Source: Alpinimonas psychrophila (GTDB lineage: Bacteria; Actinomycetota; Actinomycetes; Actinomycetales; Microbacteriaceae). From it: a DNA stretch of 64,000 bases. Below are positions 24,758 to 34,245 of the stretch, one piece after another (within the stretch, counting starts at the first letter, position 1; each line of letters begins with the position of its first letter). The stretch lies in assembly GCF_014137865.1 (NCBI RefSeq), contig NZ_JACGWU010000008.1, forward strand, positions 1 through 64,000, read 5' to 3'. The notes under the pieces are model-generated. The model searched no databases. It was not told the origin of the DNA and worked only from the letters and a program-made list of their open reading frames with translations. A program made the position numbers and the translations under genes.

Positions 24758-26167
24758 ATGAAGAGTAATTTGACGCTCGGCGACGCCCGCAAGGCTGTCC
24801 TCGAGGAGACCCTGGAGATTGTCCGCACGATCTGGGAAGGCTTCGACACTGCGCGCGAGGTTGAGACGGAGATAACGGCGTCCACCGTCGCACTGCTCAG
24901 CGAAACCTTGCCTGAACACGGTATCGCGCCCCAAGTGGCACTGAACCAGGCGACCGAGGTGCTCGACCAGTCCATGGCCCAGTCCCGCCCGCGCTTCTTG
25001 GCGTACATCGGGTCGTCGGGCCTCGAAATCGGAGCCATTGCGGATTTCCTCGCGGCCTCATACGACATTAACGTGGCCTTAGATGCTCGTGCCTCCTCCA
25101 TTCTCGAAATTCAGACGAGCCGGTGGCTTGGGGAGTTCATCGGCTATTCCAACGCCCGAGGCCTGTTTACCAGTGGTGGAACCATCAGTAACATCACGGC
25201 TCTCGCCGCCGCCCGGCATCGCGCCCAGCCCACTGTTCGCGAACGAGGGATCACGAGTCCGATGGCGGTGTATTGCTCCGCTGAAGCACACTATTCCAAT
25301 AAGCGCGGAGTGGAACTCCTTGGCCTGGGGTCGAACGCGATTCGCTCGATCCCTATTGACGACCACCGCCGCATGATTCCCGAGGCGCTTGAGGCCTGCA
25401 TTCTCGCCGATATCGCCCAGGGAGTTCAGCCCATGGCCATCATTGCAAACGCGGGCACCACCCTCACGGGTGCCATTGACCCCCTGCGCGCGATCGCGGA
25501 GGTTGCGGCCCGTCACAGCGTTTGGCTCCATGTTGATGGCGCCTATGGGGTTCCGGCAGCCGGTACGACTCTCGTCGGGGACCTCTTTGACGGGCTCGAT
25601 CTCGCCGACTCCGTCACCATCGATGCCCACAAGTGGCTATTCGTTCCCAAAGCCTGCAGCGTCGTTCTCGTGAAGGACTATGCGGCCCTTGCCGCGACCT
25701 TTGGGCACAATGAGGCGTACATGCCTCACGCGGGCGAGGAACCAAACCCCGTGGACGTCACGCTGGAGTACTCACGGCCCCTTCGAGCCTTGAAGATGTG
25801 GCTAGGGTTCAAAGCGCACGGCGCGAGTGAGTTTCGGGATGCCATCGAGAAGAACATTTGGTTGGCGCGCATGACCTATGAGCGGGCGGTGGCCTCGACG
25901 TTATATCGCACGCTGGCGCACGCGCCGCAGTTATCGATCGTGCCCCTCCAACACATTCCACACGGCATGACCGACCCCGCCCTCATCAGCGCGCACAACA
26001 AGAAACTCTGTGAAGCGATCGTGACGGATGGTCGCGTCTACCTTTCGCCGGCCGTCATCGACGGGGAGGTATGGTTGCGACCCTGCTTCACCAACTTCCG
26101 GACCCGCCCCAGCGACGTGGATGTTTTCTTTGCTGTCATTGAGGAGCTCGGGGCCTCGTTGGCCTAA
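24758..26167 (+). CDS. PLP-dependent group II decarboxylase
   Basis: A 469-residue pyridoxal-phosphate enzyme of the aromatic-amino-acid/glutamate/diaminobutyrate decarboxylase family. Landmarks are GLFTSGGTISNITALAAARHRA near residues 131-150, the PLP-binding WLHVDGAYG near 256, and the Schiff-base lysine in SVTIDAHKWLFVPKACS near 290. It removes the carboxyl of an amino acid to give an amine. The subfamily cannot be fixed by eye (tyrosine/DOPA, 2,4-diaminobutyrate or glutamate). A second, distinct member occurs at 60.4 kb. It starts the catabolic island and precedes the fumarase-like gene by 63 bases. Confidence 0.87.
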   Translation: MKSNLTLGDARKAVLEETLEIVRTIWEGFDTAREVETEITASTVALLSETLPEHGIAPQVALNQATEVLDQSMAQSRPRFLAYIGSSGLEIGAIADFLAASYDINVALDARASSILEIQTSRWLGEFIGYSNARGLFTSGGTISNITALAAARHRAQPTVRERGITSPMAVYCSAEAHYSNKRGVELLGLGSNAIRSIPIDDHRRMIPEALEACILADIAQGVQPMAIIANAGTTLTGAIDPLRAIAEVAARHSVWLHVDGAYGVPAAGTTLVGDLFDGLDLADSVTIDAHKWLFVPKACSVVLVKDYAALAATFGHNEAYMPHAGEEPNPVDVTLEYSRPLRALKMWLGFKAHGASEFRDAIEKNIWLARMTYERAVASTLYRTLAHAPQLSIVPLQHIPHGMTDPALISAHNKKLCEAIVTDGRVYLSPAVIDGEVWLRPCFTNFRTRPSDVDVFFAVIEELGASLA

Positions 26168-26230
26168 TTCGATAGAATATGGGCGAGTTTCAGCGCCGCC
26201 GAGGGCCACTCTGAATGGATGTATCGCCCC

Positions 26231-27889
26231 ATGGATAATTTTCGCTTCACGGAGCTCCTTCCCCGCGCGCCGCACGGGGCGAAGATGCGGAGGCTTTCCG
26301 CCGAGGGCGTTCATCTATCCGGTGAGGGTGCCGCTGCCGCCCTCGAGATCGACCCCGGCGTGCTTGAGGCCCTGGCGTACGAGGCCTTCAAAGAAATCAA
26401 CTTCTTTCTGCGCCCCGACCACTTGGCTCAGCTCCGCAAAATTCTTGACGATCCTGAGGCATCGGCCAATGATAAGTACGTTGCACTTGACCTTCTCAAG
26501 AACGCAAATGTCGCCTCCGGTGGAGTGCTGCCGATGTGTCAAGACACCGGGACGGCGATTATCTATGCCAAGCGTGGCCATCGTGTCCTGACCGATGGCA
26601 CCGACGCTGAGCAACTGTCGCGCGGCATTTACAACGCTTACAAAGATCTCAACCTGCGCTACTCACAGCTCTCGCCCACGACTTTGTGGGACGAGGTCAA
26701 CACGAGATCTAATCTCCCAGCCGAGATCGACATCAGTTTGGGGCAAGGCCCTTCCTACGAATTGCTCTTTATGGCTAAGGGCGGTGGCAGCGCGAACAAA
26801 TCTTTCCTCTACCAAGAGACGAAGTCGATTCTGGATGAAGAAAGAATGTTGGCCTTCCTGCGCGAGAAAATCGAGAGCATCGGAACGGCAGCCTGCCCGC
26901 CGTACCATTTGGCAGTCGTCATTGGTGGCACCTCCGCGGAGTTCGCGATGAAGACCGCGAAGCTTGCCTCGACTCACTACCTCGACACCATGCCCACGAC
27001 CGGCAGTGCGGAAGGCCATGGCTACCGGGATGTTGACTTTGAGGCCAAGGTTCTCGACCTCACCACAAAAATTGGCTTCGGCGCTCAATTTGGGGGCAAG
27101 TACTTCTGCCACGACGTGCGGGTGATTCGCCTGCCCCGTCACGCGGGCTCGCTGCCCATTGCCATCGCCGTGTCGTGCTCCGCCGATCGCCAGGTGTTCG
27201 CCACGATCAATGCCGATGGTGTCTTCATTGAAGAACTCGAGCATGACCCCGCCCGGTTTATTCCTGAGACGGGCCTCGATGCAATCACCGATGAATCCGC
27301 TGCCGTTTCGATTGACCTTGGTCGTCCCATGGCCGAAATTCGTTCGCAGCTCAGTGAGTGCTCAGTGGGCACGCGTGTCTCTCTGACCGGAAAAATGGTC
27401 GTAGCTCGCGATGTTGCGCACGCCAAGTTCCGGCAACGGCTCGAAGCGGGCGAGGGTCTGCCACAGTACCTTCTGGATCACCCTGTTTACTACGCGGGCC
27501 CCGCCAAGACACCGGAAGGCATGGCCACGGGATCCTTCGGGCCGACGACGGCGGGACGCATGGACGGCTACGTCGAGGCACTTCAGGCGGCGGGCGGATC
27601 GTTGGTCATGCTTGCTAAAGGCAACCGAGCTCCGGCCGTCGCCCAGTCGTGCAAGGCTCACGGCGGCTTCTATCTCGGGTCGGTTGGTGGTCCGGCGGCG
27701 CGTCTCGCTCAGGACAACATCCGGTCAATTGAGGTCATCGATTACGCGGAGTTGGGCATGGAGGCGGTCTTCCTGATTGAGGTCGAGAATTTCCCTGCCT
27801 TTGTCATCGTCGACGATAAAGGCAATGACTTCTTCAACTTGCACGCGAGCAAACCGCTCAATCTTGGACCCACGCGACTCCTCCCCTAG
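26231..27889 (+). CDS. Class I fumarate hydratase family (fumarase/mesaconase)
   Basis: A 552-residue [4Fe-4S] hydro-lyase. The three cluster cysteines are suggested by [13 protein letters not shown] (about residues 98-110), [13 protein letters not shown] near 292 and [24 protein letters not shown] near 472-495. The C-terminal half corresponds to the FumA beta domain, so both halves are fused, as in E. coli FumA/FumD. Class I fumarases are promiscuous and several act as mesaconases (mesaconate to citramalate). The neighbouring MaoC hydratase, citramalyl-CoA-lyase-like enzyme and CoA-transferase make a C5 role plausible. I prefer ATG 26231; an in-frame ATG at 26219 is also possible, and neither has a strong ribosome-binding site. 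Confidence 0.85.
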   Translation: MDNFRFTELLPRAPHGAKMRRLSAEGVHLSGEGAAAALEIDPGVLEALAYEAFKEINFFLRPDHLAQLRKILDDPEASANDKYVALDLLKNANVASGGVLPMCQDTGTAIIYAKRGHRVLTDGTDAEQLSRGIYNAYKDLNLRYSQLSPTTLWDEVNTRSNLPAEIDISLGQGPSYELLFMAKGGGSANKSFLYQETKSILDEERMLAFLREKIESIGTAACPPYHLAVVIGGTSAEFAMKTAKLASTHYLDTMPTTGSAEGHGYRDVDFEAKVLDLTTKIGFGAQFGGKYFCHDVRVIRLPRHAGSLPIAIAVSCSADRQVFATINADGVFIEELEHDPARFIPETGLDAITDESAAVSIDLGRPMAEIRSQLSECSVGTRVSLTGKMVVARDVAHAKFRQRLEAGEGLPQYLLDHPVYYAGPAKTPEGMATGSFGPTTAGRMDGYVEALQAAGGSLVMLAKGNRAPAVAQSCKAHGGFYLGSVGGPAARLAQDNIRSIEVIDYAELGMEAVFLIEVENFPAFVIVDDKGNDFFNLHASKPLNLGPTRLLP

Positions 27890-27962
27890 CGGCCGCATTT
27901 CGATTAGAATGCATAATATAGTCAAGACGCCGTGAGCGCCGAACAAGTGAAGGATGAGTCAC

Positions 27963-28505
27963 ATGAGCCAGAACGATTCCCGTGTTGTTGAAGGTTGGAC
28001 CGGCCGTCTTTTTGAAGACTTCGCCATCGGTGACATTTATTACCACCCGTTCGGCAAGACCGTCACCGAAGCGGACAACCAAACTTTTACGTTGATGACT
28101 CAGAACGTCTCGAAAACGCATGTGGACCGCAACTACGCCAAGGGAACCGAATACGGACTTCCGTTGGTCAACTCGACCTTCACGCTGGCTCTGGTGACGG
28201 GCCAGTCCACGATGGACCTGTCGATGAATGTTTTCGCGAACCTTGGCTGGGACGATGTGCGCATGCCCGCCCCCGTCTTTGAAGGTGACACCATCTACTC
28301 ACGCTCCAAGGTTTTGAACCTGCGTGAATCCGCGTCGCGCCCCACGATGGGTGTTGTTACCGTGGCCACCGAGGGCTTCAACCAAGACGGCAAGATCGTC
28401 GTCAGCTTTCGTCGCTCGTTCATGATTTACAAGATTGGCTTCTTGCCCAGCGTTGCGGGTTCACGTCCCGACGAGTCGTCGTTGCCCGCGGTATCCGCCA
28501 GCTGA
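27963..28505 (+). CDS. MaoC-family (hot-dog) dehydratase, mesaconyl-/itaconyl-CoA hydratase-like
   Basis: A 180-residue hot-dog-fold hydratase. The opening GRLFEDFAIGDIYYHPFGKTVTEADNQTFTLMTQN matches MaoC enzymes acting on C5 acyl-CoAs (mesaconyl-C4-CoA or itaconyl-CoA hydratase-like). The hydratase-2-like aspartate/histidine pair would be in the segment TEADN...KTHVDRNYA. ATG 27963 has AAGGA at good spacing and fits better than an ATG three codons upstream. Its stop shares a base with the next start (TGATG). The tight linkage to a CitE-like lyase and a class III CoA-transferase recalls the ict-ich-ccl itaconate-degradation gene set described in Pseudomonas, though the product here is unverified. 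Confidence 0.82.
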   Translation: MSQNDSRVVEGWTGRLFEDFAIGDIYYHPFGKTVTEADNQTFTLMTQNVSKTHVDRNYAKGTEYGLPLVNSTFTLALVTGQSTMDLSMNVFANLGWDDVRMPAPVFEGDTIYSRSKVLNLRESASRPTMGVVTVATEGFNQDGKIVVSFRRSFMIYKIGFLPSVAGSRPDESSLPAVSAS

Positions 28506-29431
28506 TGACCCAGTCGACAGCATCTGCGACGACTTCTGTGACGACTTCTGCAATAGCCCTCGTGGCTCACGCCGTCTCGGCGCTGTTCGTTCCCGGGGAT
28601 CGGCCCGAGCGCTTTCTCAAGGCCCAGGGTTCCGGTGCCGATATCGTCATTCTTGACCTTGAGGATGCGGTGAGCACCGAAAATAAGGCCGCTGCCCTTG
28701 CCGAGGTACTTGCGGCCCTCACCCCGAGCGGCACCCCGACTCCGGCTACGACGGCGGTGGGGCCCAGGCTCAACGCAATGGTTCGCATCAGTGGGGCCGA
28801 CTCCTCTGATGAAATCACGGCGCTAGCTAAGGTCGCCGCTGCTTCAGGGCATGGCTTGCTGGGCATCATGGTGCCCAAGGCAGAATCGGCCGCACAGATC
28901 GCGTCCGTTCTCAAAATGCTTCCCACGGGATTGGCCTGCATTCCCCTCATCGAATCTGCCATGGGGCTCGTCAACGCAACCGAGATTGCGCGCGTTGACG
29001 GCGTAACCCGCTTGGCGTTCGGCGCCGTCGACTTTGGGCTGGATATTGATGCCACGCATGCCGGCGTCTTCGATTATGCGCGGGCCCAACTGGTGATTGC
29101 CTCAGCAGCCGCCGGGATCGCGGCGCCCTTAGACTCCCCGTGTGTGAATTTCACCGACCTGCAGGTTGTGTCTGCTGAAGCTCTGCGGGCTCGTGAGTTC
29201 GGTTGCGGGGGCAAGCTGTGCATTCACCCGAGCCAAATTTCTGCCGTTCGCATAAGTTTCCTCCCGACAGCGGAGCAGATTGCGTGGGCCCACAAGGTCG
29301 TCGAATTGGAAGGCGGGGCCGCTGCATTCGAGGGCGCCATGATTGACCGCCCCGTCGTCGAGCGGGCAAAGAAAATTCTGGCCGTGACCCAGGGGGCGGC
29401 TTCGGCGACGGCCGAGGAGAAAACACCATGA
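28505..29431 (+). CDS. CitE/HpcH-type CoA-ester lyase (citramalyl-CoA or malyl-CoA lyase-like)
   Basis: A 308-residue TIM-barrel lyase of the HpcH/HpaI-CitE family. LFVPGDRPERFLKAQGSGADIVILDLEDAV (about residues 27-56) is the diagnostic N-terminus with the Mg-binding aspartate region. MVPKAESAAQIASVL, CIPLIESAMGLVNATEIA (catalytic/Mg glutamate) and LAFGAVDFGLDID follow. The first 20 residues are a threonine/serine-rich extension. It would split citramalyl-CoA (or a related malyl-CoA) into acetyl-CoA and pyruvate (or glyoxylate). Its start overlaps the MaoC stop by one base and its end overlaps the CoA-transferase by four, so the three are one translational unit. Confidence 0.85.
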   Translation: MTQSTASATTSVTTSAIALVAHAVSALFVPGDRPERFLKAQGSGADIVILDLEDAVSTENKAAALAEVLAALTPSGTPTPATTAVGPRLNAMVRISGADSSDEITALAKVAAASGHGLLGIMVPKAESAAQIASVLKMLPTGLACIPLIESAMGLVNATEIARVDGVTRLAFGAVDFGLDIDATHAGVFDYARAQLVIASAAAGIAAPLDSPCVNFTDLQVVSAEALRAREFGCGGKLCIHPSQISAVRISFLPTAEQIAWAHKVVELEGGAAAFEGAMIDRPVVERAKKILAVTQGAASATAEEKTP

Positions 29432-30567
29432 GCAGACTTCCCCTTGAGGGCATCACCGTCGTCTCGCTCGAGCAGGCAGTGGCGGCACCCTTCGCCTCCC
29501 GACAGCTCGCCGATCTGGGAGCGCGGGTCATCAAAATTGAGCGGGATGCTGGTGACTTTGCTCGGGCCTACGACACCAAAGTCAAGGGTGAAGCGAGCTA
29601 CTTCGTCTGGCTGAACCGTGGCAAGGAAAGCATCCAACTCGACCTGAAGACCGAAGAGGGTATGCACGCGCTGAAAACGCTGGTTTCTGGCGCCGACGTG
29701 TTCATCCAGAACCTGGCACCCGGTGCCATCGATCGGCTAGGGCTGAGCGCCGAGCAGGCGCTGGAGATGAATCCGCGGCTGATTCACGTTTCCATTTCGG
29801 GATATGGTCGCGGAGGTTCTTATGAAAACAAGAAGGCCTATGACCTTCTGATCCAGTGTGAAACGGGGCTTCTCAGTGTTACCGGAACTCCCGAAACTCC
29901 CTCGAAAGTCGGAATTTCCGTCGCCGACATTGCGGCGGGTATGTACGCGTACACCGGGGTGCTCGCGTCGCTAATTCAGCGCGGTGTCACCGGTCGCGGC
30001 GACATCCTCGAAGTGTCGATGCTCGAAGCCCTTGGTGAATGGATGAGCCAGCCTTATCTCTACGCGGAATACGGTGGCATTCAGCAACCACGCACCGGCG
30101 CCGAGCACGCGACCATTGCGCCCTACGGCCCCTTCAATACCGCCGACGGCACCGTATTTTTTGCCATTCAGAATGAACGCGAGTGGGTCAAGTTCTGCGC
30201 CGGCGTCTTGGGTGATGAGGCGGTCGCCACCGATGAGCGCTTTGTGACGGGTTCCCTGCGACTGCACAACAGGGTCGAGCTGCACGCGCGCATAGACGAG
30301 GTCTTCTCGACACTGACCACGGATGCCGCGTTGGATCGCCTCGACGATGCTGGGATCGCCAACGCTCAACTCAGGGACATGAAGCACTTCTCGGCTCACC
30401 CGCAACTTGCGGCCCGAAAACGTTGGCGCGAGGTGGCTACCCCCGGTGGGGACGTTCGGAGTTTGCTTCCCCCCGTGACCGCGCGTTCGTTTACGCCGCG
30501 CATGGATGCTGTCCCTCGCCTCGGCGAGCACACAACGAGTGTCTTGAAAGAGTTCGGCCTGATCTAA
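29428..30567 (+). CDS. Class III CoA-transferase (CaiB/BaiF family)
   Basis: A 379-residue family III CoA-transferase, which moves CoA from a donor thioester (often succinyl-CoA) to a carboxylic acid through an aspartyl-CoA anhydride. Family landmarks are LEGITVVSLEQAVAAPFASRQLADLGARVIKIE (residues 5-37), NRGKESIQLDLK near 68, and the catalytic aspartate in KVGISVADIAAGMYAYTGVLASL near 160-182. In context it most likely activates mesaconate, itaconate, citramalate or methylsuccinate. It is the last gene of a fumarase-MaoC-CitE-CoA-transferase unit and faces the convergent cytochrome b gene after 12 bases. Confidence 0.87.
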   Translation: MSRLPLEGITVVSLEQAVAAPFASRQLADLGARVIKIERDAGDFARAYDTKVKGEASYFVWLNRGKESIQLDLKTEEGMHALKTLVSGADVFIQNLAPGAIDRLGLSAEQALEMNPRLIHVSISGYGRGGSYENKKAYDLLIQCETGLLSVTGTPETPSKVGISVADIAAGMYAYTGVLASLIQRGVTGRGDILEVSMLEALGEWMSQPYLYAEYGGIQQPRTGAEHATIAPYGPFNTADGTVFFAIQNEREWVKFCAGVLGDEAVATDERFVTGSLRLHNRVELHARIDEVFSTLTTDAALDRLDDAGIANAQLRDMKHFSAHPQLAARKRWREVATPGGDVRSLLPPVTARSFTPRMDAVPRLGEHTTSVLKEFGLI

Positions 30568-30579
30568 GAAAGCAGTGAG

Positions 30580-31515
30580 TTACTGGCGCGTGACCTTGCC
30601 CCCCAGTGAAGCCAAGGGCTGTAAGAAGACGGGCTTGGCCAGAATCCAGGCCGCAACTGTCAGCATGAGGGTTCCCGCGAAGATCCCAAAACCCAGCCAG
30701 CTCTCGCCGGAATTCGTGGCATACATGTGGTTCAGGTTGCGCAAGGCGCCGGTGGTGAGCACGAGGGTGACATGCATGATCACGAAGAGAACGAAGAACA
30801 GCATGACGGGAAAATGGATAGCCCGCGCCAGCTCCAGCGGAAAGACCTTGCTGGCTGTGGAGGACGGCTGGGGCCAAATAGCCGACATCCGCAACCCGGT
30901 CAGAATGGCTAAGGGTGCGGCGATGAAAACGATGGTGAAGTACGCGAGTTGTTGCAGGCTGTTGTAGTTAACCCAACCATTTTCTAGAGGCCAGTTCAGC
31001 GAGGCGTACTGAAGGGCGCTCGAGACGGCGTTGGGGAAAACGGCCCAGGTGGTAGGCACCAACCGCATCCATTGGCCGGTGATGAAGAGCAGCACAATGA
31101 AGATCACGCCGTTGAGGGTCCACAGGGCGTCCAAACTCAGGTGGAGCCAGAGGTGGATGCTGATCTTGGTGGGGGCCTTCTTTGTGCGAATGAGACCAGT
31201 GTTCTTGCGCATCCAATAGGCCGCGGGACGTTGCGTCGTGCGCACGAGCCACCCGGTACGGACGATGAGCACGATGAAAAAAGCGTTCAAAAAATGTTGA
31301 AAGTTGAGCCAAGCCGGAAAACCGGTCGGAGCTCCGGCAGGAAGTTCGGACTGCCCCGGGAAGTCCGTCAGAAAAGCCTGGCCGGTTGCGGAGTCGCGAA
31401 AAATCCTGGCGGCAAAAACAACAAGTGTGAGCACCGCGACAGCCGACGGGAGAACCCAGAGCAGTTTCTTGCGCGTAGCGGGGGAAACCCGGAGCGAGCT
31501 CCAGGGCGAACTCAT
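30580..31515 (-). CDS. Membrane cytochrome b (b561/formate-dehydrogenase-gamma-like)
   Basis: A 311-residue integral membrane protein with about five helices and histidines placed as haem ligands: [10 protein letters not shown] near residue 73, [11 protein letters not shown] near 127, [24 protein letters not shown] near 237-260. The pattern suggests a b-type cytochrome that passes electrons between a soluble partner and quinone. The gene overlaps the end of etfA by 4 bases, so it is co-translated with the electron-transfer flavoprotein. No FixC/FixX-type ETF:quinone oxidoreductase is present, so this cytochrome may be the membrane electron outlet for ETF in this island. That role is inference. 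Confidence 0.75.
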   Translation of the reverse strand: MSSPWSSLRVSPATRKKLLWVLPSAVAVLTLVVFAARIFRDSATGQAFLTDFPGQSELPAGAPTGFPAWLNFQHFLNAFFIVLIVRTGWLVRTTQRPAAYWMRKNTGLIRTKKAPTKISIHLWLHLSLDALWTLNGVIFIVLLFITGQWMRLVPTTWAVFPNAVSSALQYASLNWPLENGWVNYNSLQQLAYFTIVFIAAPLAILTGLRMSAIWPQPSSTASKVFPLELARAIHFPVMLFFVLFVIMHVTLVLTTGALRNLNHMYATNSGESWLGFGIFAGTLMLTVAAWILAKPVFLQPLASLGGKVTRQ

Positions 31516-32492
31516 CGACGCGCCCCAATGGCGGCCAACAGTTGGGGAACGACCGTGAAGATGTCTCCAACTACACCGAAGTCGGCGACGGCGAAAATGG
31601 GTGCGTCGGCATCCTTGTTGATCGCAATGATGGTGTCGGATGTTTGCATTCCCGCACGATGCTGGATGGCCCCGGAGATTCCCAGAGCCACATACAACTG
31701 TGGGGCAACCGTCACGCCGGTTTGGCCGACCTGATGGGCCTGCGCAATGTAGCCGGCGTCGACCGCTGCGCGGGAGGCGCCAACGGCCGCTCCCAAGGCA
31801 TCCGCTAACTCTTCGACCAAAACAAACTTCTCGGCCGAACCAAGCCCGCGTCCACCGGAAACTACCTTCTCGGCGCCACGAAGCTCGGGGCGAGAGGAAT
31901 TTGACTCCCGGGGCGTGGTGTCCAGGATGCTACCGGCCAGGTTGATGTCCACGGAAATCTGGATGGTCGTCACGGTGGGCTGAGCAACGGGAATGTGGCC
32001 GTCGGGGGAGCCTTGACGAACCGTCACAATAGGGAGGCCGCCGGTGACCTGCGCTTCAACGGTGTACCCGCCACCGAAGACGGAGTGCGTCGTGACGATG
32101 CCGGATGCGGTGTTCTCGAGGTCAACAGCATCGATGAGAACCGACGATCCCAACCGAACGGCCAGTCGTCCCGCGACCTCCCGGCCATTGACGGTGTTGG
32201 GAATGAGAACGGCGAGCGGAGCGTGAGAATCGATGGACGCCTGGAGCGCGGCAACGGCGGGAGTGGCGAGGGCCGTGAGGGCGTCTTCAGATTCGGCGAT
32301 CACCACGTGGGCGGCGCCGTGAGATCCGAGCTCGGCGACCAGTGCGGTTACCACAGCGGGACTGGAACCGGCGGGGACGCACACGATAGCAACGGGAGTT
32401 CCCAGTTTTGTGGCAGTGGCCAGGAGCGAGGGAGTCGAAGTGCTGATCGACCCGGTACTGGAGAGCTCAATGAGGGCAACAATGTTCGGCAT
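31512..32492 (-). CDS. etfA: Electron-transfer flavoprotein alpha subunit
   Basis: A 326-residue EtfA. The N-terminal domain is degenerate, but the C-terminal FAD domain is clear: [38 protein letters not shown] (about residues 205-242), [27 protein letters not shown] near 250-276, and [22 protein letters not shown] near 285-306. It receives electrons from acyl-CoA dehydrogenases. It is the middle gene of etfB-etfA-cytochrome b, 17 bases after etfB. A candidate electron donor, the acyl-CoA dehydrogenase at 34.2 kb, is divergent just beyond the GntR regulator. Confidence 0.93.
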   Translation of the reverse strand: MPNIVALIELSSTGSISTSTPSLLATATKLGTPVAIVCVPAGSSPAVVTALVAELGSHGAAHVVIAESEDALTALATPAVAALQASIDSHAPLAVLIPNTVNGREVAGRLAVRLGSSVLIDAVDLENTASGIVTTHSVFGGGYTVEAQVTGGLPIVTVRQGSPDGHIPVAQPTVTTIQISVDINLAGSILDTTPRESNSSRPELRGAEKVVSGGRGLGSAEKFVLVEELADALGAAVGASRAAVDAGYIAQAHQVGQTGVTVAPQLYVALGISGAIQHRAGMQTSDTIIAINKDADAPIFAVADFGVVGDIFTVVPQLLAAIGARR

Positions 32493-32509
32493 GAGTAATA
32501 TCCGTCCCT

Positions 32510-33277
32510 TTAGATCAGTCGGTTTTCGGCGAGGAATGCCGCTATTTGATCGCCGGCGGTGCCGTCATCAACGATTGTGATTCCCGCGGATCGCGCAGGG
32601 CGCACCTTCGTCGACACGACGATGGTGGAGGCTTGCGGAAGACTGACCGCAAGTTCGGCAACGGAGCGCCGGGCAACCGGCTTCTTCTTGGCGCCCATGA
32701 TTCCTTTGAAGCTGGGAAAGCGGGCGTCGGGAGTGCTTTCGTTGACGGAAATAACGGCGGGGAGGGTGGAGCGAACGCTCTGGGTACCTTCTTCGATCAG
32801 GCGCATGCCGGAGACGGACGATGCGGAGACTTCAATGGAGCCGAGCATGCCTAAGTGCGGCAGTCCGAGATGTTCCGCGATCATCGCGGGAACCACTCCG
32901 CCGCGACCGTCGGTGGATTCGTTGCCGGCAATAATGAGGTCCGCGTTGAGCTCGCGGAGGGCGGCCGCCAGCATGGCTGCGGTGGCGGCAGCATCTGAAC
33001 CAGCCAGAGTGTCGTCGAGCACGTGCACGGCGGAATCGCATCCCATGGCAAGGGCTTTGCGAACCGAATCAGTGACATCCGCGGGGCCCATGGTCAGCAC
33101 AATGACCTCGGTGGCTTTGTCGCCGTCTTTGTAGGAGAGAGCGACTTCGAGAGCGCGTTCGTTGATCTCATCGATGACCTGAGCGTCTGAGGTTCGATCG
33201 ACCCAGCCGGTTGTAATATCTAAGCTACGGTCACCCCAGGTATCGGGAACCTGTTTCATTAGTACGACGATTTTCAT
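32510..33277 (-). CDS. etfB: Electron-transfer flavoprotein beta subunit
   Basis: A 255-residue EtfB opening with [20 protein letters not shown]. The AMP-binding region is recognisable in [27 protein letters not shown] near residues 113-139, followed by [29 protein letters not shown]. It forms the ETF heterodimer with EtfA. It leads the operon etfB-etfA-cytochrome b. An AT-rich promoter with a good minus-strand -10 (TATAAT at 33316-33311) lies just upstream, 34-40 bases before the ATG. Confidence 0.94.
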   Translation of the reverse strand: MKIVVLMKQVPDTWGDRSLDITTGWVDRTSDAQVIDEINERALEVALSYKDGDKATEVIVLTMGPADVTDSVRKALAMGCDSAVHVLDDTLAGSDAAATAAMLAAALRELNADLIIAGNESTDGRGGVVPAMIAEHLGLPHLGMLGSIEVSASSVSGMRLIEEGTQSVRSTLPAVISVNESTPDARFPSFKGIMGAKKKPVARRSVAELAVSLPQASTIVVSTKVRPARSAGITIVDDGTAGDQIAAFLAENRLI

Positions 33278-33303
33278 GGCCGCTTTCCTCTCCTAGAGCA
33301 CTA

Positions 33304-33320
33304 GAAAATATTATATACGG
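33304..33320 (-). promoter_or_regulatory. Promoter of etfB operon (AT-rich element)
   Basis: Read on the minus strand, CCGTATATAATATTTTC contains a consensus -10 hexamer TATAAT about 35 bases upstream of the etfB ATG. Similar TATA-rich blocks occur in front of several other genes of the island (39030-39045, 34147-34163, 55967-55978). They may simply be strong -10 regions, or may contain a shared operator. Confidence 0.5.
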
Positions 33321-33372
33321 AAAACGGAGCGCCGGGGAAAACGCTCAGAAAAACTCGCCGGGGAGACGGCGT

Positions 33373-34044
33373 TTACGTCTGGGAAGCGATGCGCTCGTCG
33401 ATGTGCGCTGCAAGCTGATCGCCGGCGTGACGAACGTGATCGCTCATTTCGCGGCGAGCTTTTTCACTGTCGCCGGAGCGGATTGCCTGTAGGAGATCGG
33501 TGTGGTCATGCACGGTGGTTTCGGGCCAACCTGGAATAGAAGCGTAGAAACGGCGAGGGGCATAGCGCGAGACGAGTTTGATGACCCAAGCCAATCGGGG
33601 GGCACCAGCTGCGAGGTTGATTTCACGGTGGAAAGCGTGGTTCAACTCTTCTAAGGCAGCGAGGTCACCATTCTTCTCCGCCGCCATTAAGTCAGCATGG
33701 ATTTGATCCAGTGTGGTGATGAGGGGCTCGGAGGCATTGGTTGCCGCCCGTGCGGCCAACTCGCCCGCAACCATCGACTGCACGAGGAACATGTCGCGCA
33801 CGTCGTCGCCCGTGACCTTGGCAACCGTGAAGCCCTTGCGGGGAGCGAGGTCAAGGAATCCTTCGGCGCGAAGGGCTTGAAGCGCTTCCCGAGCGGGGGT
33901 CGTGGAGATCCCCAGCTCGTCGGCAACGGTCTCGGGGCGCACGGGAGCACCGGCAGCGAGCGTGCCCGACGTAATCTGGTCGCGAAGGAAGGATGCGGCT
34001 TCATCCCCAAGCTGGGGTCGAACTGGACGATTAATCGTGCCCAT
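33373..34044 (-). CDS. GntR-family regulator, FCD subfamily
   Basis: A 223-residue regulator. The N-terminal winged helix has APVRPETVADELGISTTPAREALQALRAEGFLDLAPRKGFTVA (about residues 32-74), the standard GntR DNA-binding signature. The C-terminal FCD helical bundle includes MVAGELAARAATNA, LEELNHAFHREINLAAGAPRL and MSDHVRHAG, with histidines that usually bind a metal and a carboxylate ligand. I choose ATG 34044, with AGGAG upstream. It stands between the etf operon and the acyl-CoA dehydrogenase and is a good candidate for controlling both. The AT-rich elements at 33304-33320 and 34147-34168 are possible targets. Confidence 0.88.
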   Translation of the reverse strand: MGTINRPVRPQLGDEAASFLRDQITSGTLAAGAPVRPETVADELGISTTPAREALQALRAEGFLDLAPRKGFTVAKVTGDDVRDMFLVQSMVAGELAARAATNASEPLITTLDQIHADLMAAEKNGDLAALEELNHAFHREINLAAGAPRLAWVIKLVSRYAPRRFYASIPGWPETTVHDHTDLLQAIRSGDSEKARREMSDHVRHAGDQLAAHIDERIASQT

Positions 34045-34146
34045 AATCTGATGTGCTCCTTGCGTAAAAATCCTCAGGCGTGCCACGGTCCCGCTAATGA
34101 TGGCGTGACCTACATAATATTGCCTAGACCCTCGTTCGACCCTTCA

Positions 34147-34168
34147 GATATGATATATTTTGTATCTA
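34147..34168. promoter_or_regulatory. AT-rich inverted repeat in front of the acyl-CoA dehydrogenase
   Basis: AGATA and TATCT arms flank an AT-only centre (TGATATATTTTG), 78 bases upstream of the acyl-CoA dehydrogenase ATG. It also contains a plausible -10 (TATATT). It lies close to the GntR gene, so it may be a GntR operator overlapping the promoter. Confidence 0.45.
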
Positions 34169-34245
34169 AGATCCCCCGGTTTCCACGGAAAAAGCATCCC
34201 GGATCCCCTTGAACCACGTCGTTCTCTGCAAAGGAAGTGAATCTG

